From a virus, in IMG/VR virus record IMGVR_UViG_3300050821_006485, positions 1 through 64,000 of that record: a stretch of DNA of 64,000 nt; one strand, written 5' to 3'. Below the pieces are notes generated by a model, which saw nothing but the letters and a program-made list of their open reading frames with translations, ran no database searches and was not told where the DNA came from. Below are positions 6,230 to 14,249 of the stretch, one piece after another. A program made the position numbers and the translations under genes. Every line of letters begins with the position of its first letter. The first letter of the stretch is position 1.

Positions 6230-7868
6230 CACAGGTACCGCCTTTTCCTGAAATTTCGCAAATATCACTTGCTTCTACAAAAGTTTCACCTACGTGCTTT
6301 GTTGCTGTGTTCCAACGAACGGGCGTTAAAGGTTGCCCGCTTCTAGCTCCATCAGGATAAGTAGTAACGCCCCGAAGAAGAGGCAAATATTTGATAAGCG
6401 TTTTACCAAACGTTTGTACCGTGTCTGCATTGTTTAATTCGCTGCCCCATTGAGGTAAATTTATCGTACTACTAATGCCATGATCTACATACTTCTGAAC
6501 ATGCGCTTGGAACGCTAGCCTACGTTCCACGTTTTCTGCCAAAACATAAGCATCTTCTATGTTGTCTGGATTCACCCCTTTCTCTTCTATCAGACGCTTC
6601 GCTGTTGGATCGAGCACGTATTGATAATTCCATGTGCTGCCCTTAAGATAACGTCTCTTGTATGCGGAGCAAAATATTGGTTCAATACCCGTGGAACTTT
6701 CTGCTAAGATTCCAATTGACCCCGTAGGAGCAACCGCTCGGGTTTTTACTGGGTGTGACAGGTCCCACTTATCGGCGTACTGCCCGGCAATCTTTGTACT
6801 CTCCGTATAGGCTTCCAAGTATGCATCCAACTCCGCATCTGCGCCGTAAGGTTTTCCGTGAACAAGTAGCCATTCGTGAATGCCCATCAAGCCTAACCCG
6901 AGACGGCGGTTCTTGGTACGAACCATGTCTACCTTGGCAAACGGAACGTCACTATAAACCGTTCCTGCCAATAAGAATGCTGTTGCACACTCTATAACTG
7001 CCTTCATCTCCTCTAAGTTCTCAATACGCGCAAGGTTGACGGAGCCAAGATTGCAAACATCGCTGTCGTCCTCGCTGCATAATTCTGTACAAGCGTTTCG
7101 AAGTGTCTCCTTTCTATTTTTACCTATGTCAATGCTAAACCCAGGCTCTCCGGTCTTAAGCATACGCTCGACGGTTGCCCAGTAGACCATGCTGGCTTGA
7201 GTGTTCTTAGAATGTTTTTCATCTTCAAATGCAGCGAAGAATTCATCGTCTAATTGAACGCTGATATTGGTTCCGTCCATCGTCGCGGGAAAATTGAAGT
7301 CCTTGGCCTTCATCTCCCTGACTTCTGGAATCCAGTTCTTCATCACTATAAACTTCATTATATCAGCGTGCGACCATTTTAGTCCAGCCCATAATGCGGA
7401 GCGTCTACTGCCGCCTTGCATTACTCCCCGTCCGCATTCGTTCGTAATCTGCATTAGGGCCAACGGCCCCGTAGAGAAACCTCCTGTCTTACGGATTAAC
7501 TTTCCTTCTGACCTAACAGCAGAATAATCTGTTCCTATTCCCGCTCCAGTCATAAGGCCCATGGTGTTCTTCTGTACGTGCTCACTCCAGCCCTCACGGC
7601 TATCTTCGGCTTTCATCATCAAACAGTTATTAACTTGGTGATAAGGCCTACCCGTTGCGTATAAATAGCGACCTCCAGGTATAAACTTTCTGTCTACAAT
7701 GCATTGCTTGGTTTGTTCAATAAGAGTTTTTGGAGCGCTTACAGCTTTTAACACCGTTCGGCTTACCCTTTCTGCGATGTCCTCCCAAGTTTCTTTGGTT
7801 CCGTCTTTATGTTCATGTGAGTATTTCTGAAACATTATGTCTGAGCTAAACTTAGACATCACTTGCAT
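6222..7868 (-). CDS. ribonucleotide reductase, probably class II (B12-dependent), 548 aa
   Basis: Reduces ribonucleotides to deoxyribonucleotides for phage DNA synthesis. Seen: VNNCLMMKAED (first active-site Cys region), MTGAGIGTDYS, NACTELCSED...CNLGSVNLARI (radical Cys and glutamate loop), APTGSIGILAESSTGIEP, and a C-terminal CEISGKGGTCGS tail that would carry the redox cysteines. There is no small-subunit (NrdB) or activase gene nearby, and the length suits the monomeric adenosylcobalamin type, hence class II. The start could be the ATG at 7868 or the Met at 7859; neither has a strong ribosome site. Confidence 0.85.
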   Translation of the reverse strand: MQVMSKFSSDIMFQKYSHEHKDGTKETWEDIAERVSRTVLKAVSAPKTLIEQTKQCIVDRKFIPGGRYLYATGRPYHQVNNCLMMKAEDSREGWSEHVQKNTMGLMTGAGIGTDYSAVRSEGKLIRKTGGFSTGPLALMQITNECGRGVMQGGSRRSALWAGLKWSHADIMKFIVMKNWIPEVREMKAKDFNFPATMDGTNISVQLDDEFFAAFEDEKHSKNTQASMVYWATVERMLKTGEPGFSIDIGKNRKETLRNACTELCSEDDSDVCNLGSVNLARIENLEEMKAVIECATAFLLAGTVYSDVPFAKVDMVRTKNRRLGLGLMGIHEWLLVHGKPYGADAELDAYLEAYTESTKIAGQYADKWDLSHPVKTRAVAPTGSIGILAESSTGIEPIFCSAYKRRYLKGSTWNYQYVLDPTAKRLIEEKGVNPDNIEDAYVLAENVERRLAFQAHVQKYVDHGISSTINLPQWGSELNNADTVQTFGKTLIKYLPLLRGVTTYPDGARSGQPLTPVRWNTATKHVGETFVEASDICEISGKGGTCGS

Positions 7869-8142
7869 TGTTGTTATTCTCTTTCTCTGACTCAGGTTTC
7901 TGCTGCTCTTTAATATAAAACTTATGTCCAGTGTTGCAGACGTACAAAGTAAATACCAAGTTAGGCTGCACGGGAGATATGTAGGTTTGCGAAGGACATG
8001 CCGGGCAATTGTAGTACCTACTGCGCTTAGCGTTTCGTAGTTTCTCCATCGCTACCTGTTTGTCGTTAGTGCACTCACCGCAGTATTCATCGTATAAGCC
8101 ATGAATACTGCATACACCTTGCTCTCCCGGATGTAAACTCAT
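7852..8142 (-). CDS. zinc-ribbon hypothetical protein (96 aa)
   Basis: Has CSIHGLYDEYCGEC near the N-terminus and NCPACPS in the middle, followed by a beta-rich stretch with VCNTGHKF and a polar KE/N-rich tail. The Cys pairs suggest one or two zinc knuckles. ATG follows the stop of the homing endonuclease directly, and the 3' end overlaps the start of ribonucleotide reductase. Function not recognised. Confidence 0.65.
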   Translation of the reverse strand: MSLHPGEQGVCSIHGLYDEYCGECTNDKQVAMEKLRNAKRSRYYNCPACPSQTYISPVQPNLVFTLYVCNTGHKFYIKEQQKPESEKENNNNASDV

Positions 8143-9180
8143 TTAGTCAGCCCCCTTTAACTTTAGGAATTTACGAATCTTTTCTTCCATGTTCTTCTCA
8201 GTATGCTTTATGACTAACAAGGGAATGTCGTTTCTTTTACAGAAACGCCTCTTAATGCGATCATGATTTTGTATTTTATTTAACGCCCTGTTTCCACCAA
8301 AAAATGTACACTTTTTATAATGTTGTCCTCCGTGGAATTCAATGAGATATTTTTTATCTAAATCCACGGAAAAATCAAACGGTAGAGGCCTTTTGTCTCT
8401 GCACTCTGAAATACGAAGCTCCCGAGAAAATTGAACGTTCAGCCCTACGAGTATTTTTGCTACCCTCTTTTCTCCTTTTGATTCTTGGCACCTAGGACAA
8501 CCGTTTCCTTGTTGATGTTGGTAGTATCTTTGCTTGTAATTACCATGGGTTGTACAAACGAACCAGTACTTACCTTTAGCCCCATTCCACCTTTGATTTT
8601 TTACTATATCAGGAAATCTGGCTTCGGCCTCTTCCACAGAAATAGAACGCTTTTTGGCGCGATTTTCTATCGCGCACGCAGAACATCCCTTTCCCATATC
8701 ATGATTATGGTATGTTTGCAAATATTTCCCATGAGCTTTGCATTCAAACCAATACTTAGCCTTATTACCTAACCATTTTTGCCCCTTTATCATGTCTAGA
8801 TGCTTGGATTCTACCTCTTTTGCGTTTAAATCTTTTGTACCACCACACGCATCGCACCTTTGTCCACTATAGTGGTTGTCATATCTTTGTAAATATTTTC
8901 CGTGGGTATTACAAACAAACCAATACTTGGCTTTGGCACCAATCCATTTTTGACCTCTTACCATTTCAGGGAAATTAGTTTCTACCGATTTTATATCTAA
9001 ATCTTTTGAACCTCCGCACGCATCACATCCGTAACCGCTTTGATGACTCATGTAACTTTGCAAATATTTTCCGTGAATTTTGCAAATAAACCAATATTTA
9101 TACTCAACATTGTTCCATCTTTGTCCTTTTACCATATCTGGACACCGATGCTCTGCTTCTTCTATCGTTAACCTTCTCAT
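8143..9180 (-). CDS. homing endonuclease: four zinc-finger repeats plus Vsr-like nuclease (345 aa)
   Basis: Four repeats of about 55 residues share KYWFxCxxHGKYLQ and GxGCxAC, a treble-clef-type zinc module used for DNA binding. A C-terminal PD-(D/E)xK/Vsr-like domain follows: FDFSVDLDKKYLIEFHGGQH, then NHDRIKRRFCKRNDIPLLVI. This build matches the EDxHD / Vsr-like free-standing homing endonucleases of phages (I-Bth0305I group). ATG at 9180 overlaps the TGA of DNA polymerase (ATGA), so the gene sits exactly at the polymerase 3' end. It is AT-richer than its neighbours, as expected for a mobile gene. Confidence 0.85.
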   Translation of the reverse strand: MRRLTIEEAEHRCPDMVKGQRWNNVEYKYWFICKIHGKYLQSYMSHQSGYGCDACGGSKDLDIKSVETNFPEMVRGQKWIGAKAKYWFVCNTHGKYLQRYDNHYSGQRCDACGGTKDLNAKEVESKHLDMIKGQKWLGNKAKYWFECKAHGKYLQTYHNHDMGKGCSACAIENRAKKRSISVEEAEARFPDIVKNQRWNGAKGKYWFVCTTHGNYKQRYYQHQQGNGCPRCQESKGEKRVAKILVGLNVQFSRELRISECRDKRPLPFDFSVDLDKKYLIEFHGGQHYKKCTFFGGNRALNKIQNHDRIKRRFCKRNDIPLLVIKHTEKNMEEKIRKFLKLKGAD

Positions 9181-11633
9181 TTTTTCCAACAATCTCCAAT
9201 TTTGTACGAACTTTCCATAACGACTTTATGCATAACCTGGGCGGCAGCCCGCTTGAATGCGTCCTTAGCTAATTCTGCTGGTATATTTCCAAAACGCTTA
9301 GGATATTCGATCTGCAACTCATCGTGGACCATTGATAAAACCCTTGCTTTATACTTTGGCAGAGTATGCCAAAGGTACGGCACTCCATCTCTATCAAAGC
9401 CACAAGAAAGCGCAAGTTTCACGATTGAGCAATTTGTCCCCTGTGCGGGCATGTTGCGCCCCTGCCTTTCTAACCCACCCATTAGCGCCCTTACCGCATA
9501 ATTTATGTCAGATTTGTTAATGGGCCTATGAGATAACTGCCACAGTTCCTCTTTTCGCGGCTCCCGTAAATTCTTGGCTTTGAAGGAAAATAAATTCTGC
9601 TTTACAACCTCATCTGGCAGCCTTAACTTTTCCTCTCTCTCAGATTTGAACCAGTCCTCCGCCTTTTTTTGGCTGGGATGTGGCAGTATCCGCCTCCTGC
9701 CGAACATATCCCTAGCTTCCCCCTGCTCCCTCGCTTCCCGTCCCGCCTGCTCCAAGAACTTCCACACGTCAGGGAAGGCGGCCTCGTGCTTCTGCATTAG
9801 TACCTTGGCATTCTCTATGGATATGCCAAGCGCGTCAGCAAGTGCTGGTGGCCCACCCCCATAGGCAATCAGGAAATTAATTTCCTTAGTTTGTTGCCGC
9901 AGTTCTATGTGCCCCGGACATTCGCATTTCGCGTGCTTAGGTTTCCCATCAACAAGTGCGTAGTAAGCGCACGAAGCGAGTGCCAAGGATGGCCACTTAT
10001 CTGGCCAAAGTATTTCTGTACTGACGCTATGAATATCTGCGCCGGAATTAAAGGCATCAATCCAACTCTTTGCCTCGGAGAGGTCAGCAATAATGCGGAG
10101 TTCGCAGCCCTCTAAGTCAATGGTCGCAATTACATAACCTTCCGGCGCATCTTCGTCAGCTTCTCTTGCAATGAAGCACGATCTAATTTCTTCAATCAAC
10201 GGCAAATTCTGTCCGTTGGGTTTTGACGAAGAAGTCCTCCCGGTCTCCGCTTCGTACTGATTCCACTGACAGTGCAATCTCCCATCCCACGGATGCAAGA
10301 ATCCCTGTTCTTTGCATGGATGATCCTGCCACTTGCGGCACCACGATTCTCCGTAGGTCGATAATTGCTTGCTGTTTAGCCTGTACTTACGAAGTTCTTG
10401 AATAAGAGGGTTATCGTTATAGATCAACAACGCGTCATCGGCAGCGCTTTCAAGCTTTATACCTTTTATTTTATTGAGAGCAGAAATTAACTGGTCATTC
10501 GAGGAATAATTGATATACGCTTCGCCTTCGCAGCGCTCCAAATTTTTAACTACATCTGTTCTCTTCTTACTCAATTCGGAATATTGCTTTCTTGCGTCTG
10601 CCTTTTTTACCTTTCTCTTATTCTCCAATGCCTTTAGTTCTACACCTAGCACTGATTTCTTAATCTTGTCTTTTTCTAACCTCTTCTTTGCAGCCAACTC
10701 TTTTTCTTCAGCAGTAGCCTCCTCGAATCCTTCTCTCCATATTTTTTCTCTACGGGAAAGTTCTTCTTCGTCAATCTGCGAGTCTTTGCGACCAACCAAG
10801 GGGATGAAACCTCGGTCTAAAATTTTTAGTGCTTCTACCCTCTGTGCTTTTAAATTATCAAGTCTCTTCAACCACTTTTCTGTATCTAATCTCTGCCCAT
10901 TCAAAAAAATATCTGAAAACGCTACGAGAGAATCATTCTCTATTTGTGCAATCGTAGCAAGTTGTGCACTAGAAAGTGTTCTCATTTGCATCAGACGAAC
11001 AGCAAGTGGAAGCCTAATATCTAGCGCGGCGTATTCGAGCTGCGCCGTAGTAAGCGCCGAGGAAAGGTCGAATGATACCTGTAATTCCTTACTAATCTGC
11101 TTACGAAAGTATCTCCTGAAAATAGCTTCTAGCGAATACTCATCATACTTCTTTAGTGAGATAGCCCCTGCCTGTATGGCCCTTTCAACCAAATCTATGG
11201 AATATAAGTGCCAGATTCTTTTACCAAAATTCCATCTGAGAGTTTCATACTCGAACTGCAAAAACTGCCCGACCTTAACCGCCGCATTGGAGCAGATTAG
11301 AGGCTCTAAGATATCAAATATTGGTTTGTAAACTTCCCCATTATTCTGCCCATAAAACCCTTGTGTACTTACTAACTTTTCCGCCGTCTCGGCAAACGCT
11401 AAAAAATCTATGACGAATTGAACGTCACGGTCTCCTACTTGCGCCGTTCTTACCCTGCGCGGTACCCAATCCTGCACTACATTAGTTTCCAAATCGAGCC
11501 CAAACACTTCTGGTTTCCGATCCGCCCACTTCTTCAGCTCCGCTAGCCCCGCCCCGTCCTGGACCAGAACGATATTTAGCGGTGGGGAGAGACTAGCAAT
11601 GTCAAGCACTGGGTACTGCACGGCATCTGCCAA
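9177..11633 (-). CDS. family A DNA polymerase (about 818 aa)
   Basis: Phage replication polymerase. The N-terminal third is a DEDD 3'-5' exonuclease-like domain (VFGLDLETN; YAALDIRLPL). A long charged insertion of about 100 residues rich in Lys/Glu follows. The polymerase domain has motif A ATIDLEGCELRI, motif B KEINFLIAYGGGP and motif C MVHDELQIEYP. TTG at 11633 is preferred as start because GTGGAGGTTATAAC precedes it. The in-frame ATG at 11660 has no ribosome site and lies in 11-bp-repeat DNA. No 5'-nuclease domain is present. Confidence 0.93.
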   Translation of the reverse strand: MADAVQYPVLDIASLSPPLNIVLVQDGAGLAELKKWADRKPEVFGLDLETNVVQDWVPRRVRTAQVGDRDVQFVIDFLAFAETAEKLVSTQGFYGQNNGEVYKPIFDILEPLICSNAAVKVGQFLQFEYETLRWNFGKRIWHLYSIDLVERAIQAGAISLKKYDEYSLEAIFRRYFRKQISKELQVSFDLSSALTTAQLEYAALDIRLPLAVRLMQMRTLSSAQLATIAQIENDSLVAFSDIFLNGQRLDTEKWLKRLDNLKAQRVEALKILDRGFIPLVGRKDSQIDEEELSRREKIWREGFEEATAEEKELAAKKRLEKDKIKKSVLGVELKALENKRKVKKADARKQYSELSKKRTDVVKNLERCEGEAYINYSSNDQLISALNKIKGIKLESAADDALLIYNDNPLIQELRKYRLNSKQLSTYGESWCRKWQDHPCKEQGFLHPWDGRLHCQWNQYEAETGRTSSSKPNGQNLPLIEEIRSCFIAREADEDAPEGYVIATIDLEGCELRIIADLSEAKSWIDAFNSGADIHSVSTEILWPDKWPSLALASCAYYALVDGKPKHAKCECPGHIELRQQTKEINFLIAYGGGPPALADALGISIENAKVLMQKHEAAFPDVWKFLEQAGREAREQGEARDMFGRRRILPHPSQKKAEDWFKSEREEKLRLPDEVVKQNLFSFKAKNLREPRKEELWQLSHRPINKSDINYAVRALMGGLERQGRNMPAQGTNCSIVKLALSCGFDRDGVPYLWHTLPKYKARVLSMVHDELQIEYPKRFGNIPAELAKDAFKRAAAQVMHKVVMESSYKIGDCWKK

Positions 11634-11654
11634 GTTATAACCTCCACTTCTGCC

Positions 11655-11745
11655 TGGCATCCGCTAGGCACTCGCTATGCTTTCGTTTATCTTTTCTCTA
11701 AGTTTGCATTCGCTAGGCACTCGCTTTGCATTTGCTAGGCGCGTG
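11655..11745. repeat. 11-bp repeat cluster beside the polymerase start
   Basis: Copies of YWRGCAYYCGC in tandem and near-tandem (CTGGCATCCGC, TAGGCACTCGC, TTGCATTCGC, TAGGCACTCGC, TTGCATTTGC) span the polymerase 5' end and the 3' end of the next gene. They supply the last codons of the 11735-12064 gene and the dubious ATG upstream of the polymerase. Confidence 0.7.
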
Positions 11746-12064
11746 CCGTTTCTGTGCTTCTTTCCAACACCCCTTCTGCCACAAGAACATCGCACCGCAG
11801 GCCGATTCCACCGTTGTCTTTGTCAAACCATTCACAGGCGACCTTGCCACCTTGGAAGATGCCGTTTTGGCGGCAACGTTGTGCCCGTTCACGCACAAAA
11901 TTCTTTGGGTAGCCGGTGAATTTAACTAAGCGATTTATGTTTGCTCCCACCTGAAGTGCAGAAAGTAAAAGTACCGCTGTTTTAAAACTAGAATCCTCAG
12001 ATTTAATCTTGGGATCAAGGCGATGTACTGCGTTCTCTAAAAATTTTAGAGTCAACTTCTTCAT
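11735..12064 (-). CDS. hypothetical protein, possible winged helix (109 aa)
   Basis: ATG at 12064 follows ACGGGGAGATAAA. The central part (FKTAVLLLSALQVGANINRLVKFTG, then FVRERAQRCRQNG) reads like a helix-turn-helix followed by a wing (IFQGGKVACEW), as in small MarR-like phage proteins. A DNA-binding role is plausible but unproven. The last residues are encoded by 11-bp-repeat DNA. It is the gene upstream of DNA polymerase in the leftward block. Confidence 0.6.
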   Translation of the reverse strand: MKKLTLKFLENAVHRLDPKIKSEDSSFKTAVLLLSALQVGANINRLVKFTGYPKNFVRERAQRCRQNGIFQGGKVACEWFDKDNGGIGLRCDVLVAEGVLERSTETARA

Positions 12065-12168
12065 TTTATCTCCCCGTATAATGTACGTTTCCAAATCTCG
12101 GCCACGTGTTTTTATGTTACCCTATTACCCAAGCACATGTCAAGGACAATTCTATGTGTGACTAGTAG

Positions 12169-12333
12169 TCATTCTATTTTTATTTGTAGCGTTTTTGAGT
12201 ACATGTCAACGTTGTCCAAGACTTCTCGCCTGATTCTATCGGCGGTAATCAGAAATTCTTCTGATCCTGGGGTTGCGTAGTTGTCTTTCCTGCTTAGAAA
12301 ATCCACAAAATCATCTAGCCTGACTTCAATCAT
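12169..12333 (-). CDS. small hypothetical protein (54 aa)
   Basis: ATG at 12333 is preceded by TTGAGGAGATGCT. The 54-residue product starts MIEVRLDDFVDFLSRK and is helical and acidic. It is separated from the next leftward gene by about 100 bp that hold another CGGCCACGTG motif (12099-12113, plus orientation). Not recognised. Confidence 0.6.
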   Translation of the reverse strand: MIEVRLDDFVDFLSRKDNYATPGSEEFLITADRIRREVLDNVDMYSKTLQIKIE

Positions 12334-12396
12334 AGCATCTCCTCAATTCTGCCTAGCACACCCTTGGTATTCGCACAGAGATTAGCCAGGCGAGTG
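12334..12396. repeat. 11-bp repeat copies between small genes
   Basis: TAGCACACCCTTGGTATTCGC and CCAGGCGAGTGCTAGGC are degenerate copies of the 11-bp unit in both orientations, filling most of the gap between the 12333 and 12397 genes. Confidence 0.5.
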
Positions 12397-12723
12397 CTAG
12401 GCATTGCACCAACACCAGTCTATGTCTCCTGCCGCATCGCATACTATTTCCTGACATCCGGTAGTAGAGTGCTTGGACAGTAAGTGCTTGCAGGCCGTGC
12501 ACCGAGGGCCGGTTTTTGATTTTTTAGAAATTATTTTCTTTTTGGAAAATCCATACGTTCCGTTATCGTTCCTCCATCCGGCCAAATACGCTTTCCAATC
12601 GTTTTCTGTACGTTCACAGAAATATTCCCCATTTGCTGCCTTCTCGAATTTATATTGTAGATGGCGGGAACCAGATTTTGCCCACTCCTCGAACACCTCG
12701 TTTATTGCTTCCTCTATTTTCAT
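12397..12723 (-). CDS. small Cys-rich protein (108 aa)
   Basis: N-terminal half is helical (MKIEEAINEVFEEWAKSG). The C-terminal half has CTACKHLLSKH, GCQEIVC and DWCWCNA, giving six Cys and two His that could form a zinc site. ATAGGAGAAT precedes ATG. The very end is encoded over an 11-bp repeat. No named family. Confidence 0.65.
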   Translation of the reverse strand: MKIEEAINEVFEEWAKSGSRHLQYKFEKAANGEYFCERTENDWKAYLAGWRNDNGTYGFSKKKIISKKSKTGPRCTACKHLLSKHSTTGCQEIVCDAAGDIDWCWCNA

Positions 12724-12731
12724 ATTCTCCT

Positions 12732-12761
12732 ATCTGCGCCTCCCGACGGCGCACATATTTT
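12732..12761. repeat. 30-bp direct repeat, copy 1 (hairpin TGCGCC/GGCGCA)
   Basis: Exact 30-bp match to 13967-13996. It contains the stem TGCGCC-TCCCGAC-GGCGCA followed by CATATTTT, that is a terminator-like hairpin on the plus strand. This copy lies between two leftward genes and its end contributes to the stop codon of the 12760-12939 gene. Confidence 0.8.
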
Positions 12762-12939
12762 AAGCATTCAAATGGCTGTCAAATTCTTCTCCGACATCTC
12801 TCCAAGTATGGTTTCCCATGCTCGATTCCCACCCGCAAAGGCATTCAATCCAAGGAGTTTGCGGCCATGTCATATTACTGTATCCAGCAATTGCAGGGCC
12901 ATGCGGTTTTTCTTCTTCAAGTTCAGTATTTTCTGTCAT
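12760..12939 (-). CDS. small hypothetical protein (59 aa)
   Basis: ATG at 12939 follows ACAGGAGAAAAT. The peptide begins with an acidic stretch (TENTELEEEK), then GYSNMTWPQTPW, ECLCGWESS and NHTWRDVGEEFDSH. The CLCG knuckle plus two His resembles a truncated zinc-finger module of small phage proteins. Not recognised further. Confidence 0.6.
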   Translation of the reverse strand: MTENTELEEEKPHGPAIAGYSNMTWPQTPWIECLCGWESSMGNHTWRDVGEEFDSHLNA

Positions 12940-12969
12940 ATTTTCTCCTGTCCGTACGCCCGTACGCCT

Positions 12970-13227
12970 CTAAACCCGGCCACGTGTTTTGAAACCCCTA
13001 CTGTTCCACCTTCTGCTTCTAGTCTCTAACTTCTTCAATTCTAATCGAATTCTAGCTTCTTCTGCCTTACAGAACACGAACTGTAAATCCGCTAGTGATT
13101 CGCCTGGTTCTCCGCTTGGAAAACTTAGCGTTTGCTTAAGGGTGTTTGCTTGGTTAACCCAATGGGAGAGTTGCTGGCTTAAAATAAATCTTTTCTTAGA
13201 GATTTGCTTAGCAGTCATTTTAACCAT
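12970..13227 (-). CDS. helical basic protein, first gene of the leftward block (85 aa)
   Basis: Starts MVKMTAKQISKKRF and is predicted to be mostly helical with many Lys/Arg and Glu, ending RSRRWNSRGFKTRGRV. The C-terminal residues are encoded by the motif CGGCCACGTG (12977-12991). GGGAGACTTTATAAAA precedes ATG; the Met at residue 4 is an alternative start. It is the first gene after the leftward promoter at 13309-13337. Function unknown. Confidence 0.6.
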   Translation of the reverse strand: MVKMTAKQISKKRFILSQQLSHWVNQANTLKQTLSFPSGEPGESLADLQFVFCKAEEARIRLELKKLETRSRRWNSRGFKTRGRV

Positions 13228-13308
13228 TTTTATAAAGTCTCCCTAAGTTGTTGATAATTTCTTCTTACTATTTGTTTAGTATATGCTTGGCGGAGGACCT
13301 TAATCTTA

Positions 13309-13337
13309 ATTCTATCATCTAAAAATTACTCTGTCAA
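13309..13337 (-). promoter_or_regulatory. sigma70-type promoter, leftward block
   Basis: On the minus strand TTGACA (13332-13337), a 17-bp spacer and TAGAAT (13309-13314). Transcription would begin near 13302, about 75 nt before the first leftward gene. It is divergent from the promoter at 13381-13409. Confidence 0.8.
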
Positions 13338-13380
13338 ATCTGCCTGTGGAAAATCTGTGGAAATTCCATGTATTTTATTC

Positions 13381-13409
13381 TTGAATTCCTTTAGAGTGCG
13401 TGGTATAAT
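13381..13409 (+). promoter_or_regulatory. sigma70-type promoter, rightward
   Basis: TTGAAT (13381-13386), 17-bp spacer, TATAAT (13404-13409). Start near 13416, only about 17 nt before ATG 13433. Together with 13309-13337 it makes a compact divergent control region. Confidence 0.8.
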
Positions 13410-13432
13410 AGCATTAGAAAGTGAGGTTACCA

Positions 13433-13711
13433 ATGAATTATTCCGAGCAATCCTGGTGGTCCGACTGTGTAAACAGGGGGATGTCAGGAAGTGTTAAACT
13501 GATTAAAGAATACCTGAAAGAAGTGGTAGAAGTCAACCGGGCAGACAAAAGAATGAAGGTAATTGATAGAAAAATAAGGGAGATGTCTATAGAGGAAAGG
13601 GCACTTAGGCGAAAAAGAATAAACCTACAACGAAAGGTTTTGGAGATCGGAAGCCCGCAGTGGGCCAAGGCTTTTGCAGAGGCAGCAGAATCCGCCGAAT
13701 TTAATAAGTAG
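13433..13711 (+). CDS. helical basic protein (92 aa)
   Basis: ATG at 13433 (MNYSEQSWWSD) has GTGAGGT upstream; a GTG at 13421 is in frame but lies in the ribosome site. The body is a long charged helix or coiled coil (KVIDRKIREMSIEERALRRK). It is the first rightward gene after the divergent promoter, a position often taken by a regulator or host-takeover protein, but no domain is recognised. Confidence 0.65.
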   Translation: MNYSEQSWWSDCVNRGMSGSVKLIKEYLKEVVEVNRADKRMKVIDRKIREMSIEERALRRKRINLQRKVLEIGSPQWAKAFAEAAESAEFNK

Positions 13712-13759
13712 GTAATCTGCGCATAAGCCTATTTGTTTCAAATAATTAGGAGCAACCGC

Positions 13760-13788
13760 TTGACAGAGCAAGATTTATCTGTTAAACT
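13760..13788 (+). promoter_or_regulatory. sigma70-type promoter for the structured leader
   Basis: TTGACA (13760-13765), 17-bp spacer, TAAACT (13783-13788). It drives the region 13795-14045, which contains no gene but strong hairpins. Confidence 0.75.
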
Positions 13789-13827
13789 ATAGATACTTAA
13801 TGTCAACTTTCCCTCCTTACAAGGGAA

Positions 13828-13863
13828 GAGGGTTGGTGCCTCTAACACTAACCCTCATATTTT
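13828..13863 (+). terminator. terminator-like hairpin in the leader
   Basis: An 11-bp stem with one G-U pair and a 7-nt loop, followed by ATATTTT. If it works, the promoter at 13760 makes a short RNA of about 70 nt. Confidence 0.5.
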
Positions 13864-13966
13864 CAACATCTTCAACACAGCCCCGCAATAGGGCAAATAC
13901 GGCTCGCGGCTTCGCCTGACTTTCCACATATCCTGCCGGGAAGGTCCCGAAGCCGCCCAGCCAACC

Positions 13967-13996
13967 ATCTGCGCCTCCCGACGGCGCACATATTTT
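13967..13996 (+). repeat. 30-bp direct repeat, copy 2
   Basis: Identical to 12732-12761 over 30 bp, including the TGCGCC/GGCGCA stem and the TATTTT tail. Confidence 0.8.
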
Positions 13997-14044
13997 GCAA
14001 GGAGGTCTTGCTGTGAAACGTACACGTATACGCTGGAGAGGAAT

Positions 14045-14242
14045 TTGAAGAAAATTCTGGAAGTCTGGAACGCTCCAGAGACAGAGCTTCACGTTTCGCC
14101 GGAAGAATTCAGTTGGATGCGAGATAACTCGATTCTTCTACATGAAAGTCAGTTTGTAACTACTATTTACAATCGTTGGCAGAGACTGCGCAAGCTGCCG
14201 ACCGGCACAGAGATAAAAGTTGTGGCGCATTGGGACTGGTAG
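14045..14242 (+). CDS. small hypothetical protein (65 aa)
   Basis: TTG start after GGAGAGGAAT; the product is MKKILEVWNAPETELH... ending TEIKVVAHWDW. It is compact and acidic with a YNRWQRLRKLP helix. A short GTG-started frame with a GGAGGT site (VKRTRIRW) overlaps the start and could couple translation. Function unknown. Confidence 0.55.
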   Translation: MKKILEVWNAPETELHVSPEEFSWMRDNSILLHESQFVTTIYNRWQRLRKLPTGTEIKVVAHWDW

Positions 14243-14249
14243 TTTCTAC

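Larger units (their letters stand above)
13795..14030 (+). ncRNA. structured leader or small RNA
   Basis: About 235 nt without a gene, just after a consensus promoter. Seen: an 11-bp hairpin at 13828-13856 (GAGGGTTGGTG with CACTAACCCTC) followed by ATATTTT, a 9-bp stem GCGGCTTCG/CGAAGCCGC closing 13892-13956, and copy 2 of the 30-bp hairpin repeat (13967-13996). An 11-codon GTG frame with GGAGGT (VKRTRIRWRGI) ends right at the next start. This could be an attenuated leader or a small RNA; no known family recognised. Confidence 0.5.

Noticed and set aside
10510-11331. Long rightward ORF (273 aa) opposite the polymerase gene
   Set aside because: It is antisense to the DNA polymerase, Ser/Leu/Phe-rich as expected for reverse reading, and has no ribosome site.
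13817-14092. Leftward ORF of 91 aa
   Set aside because: Antisense to the structured leader with its hairpins and the 30-bp repeat; no ribosome site.
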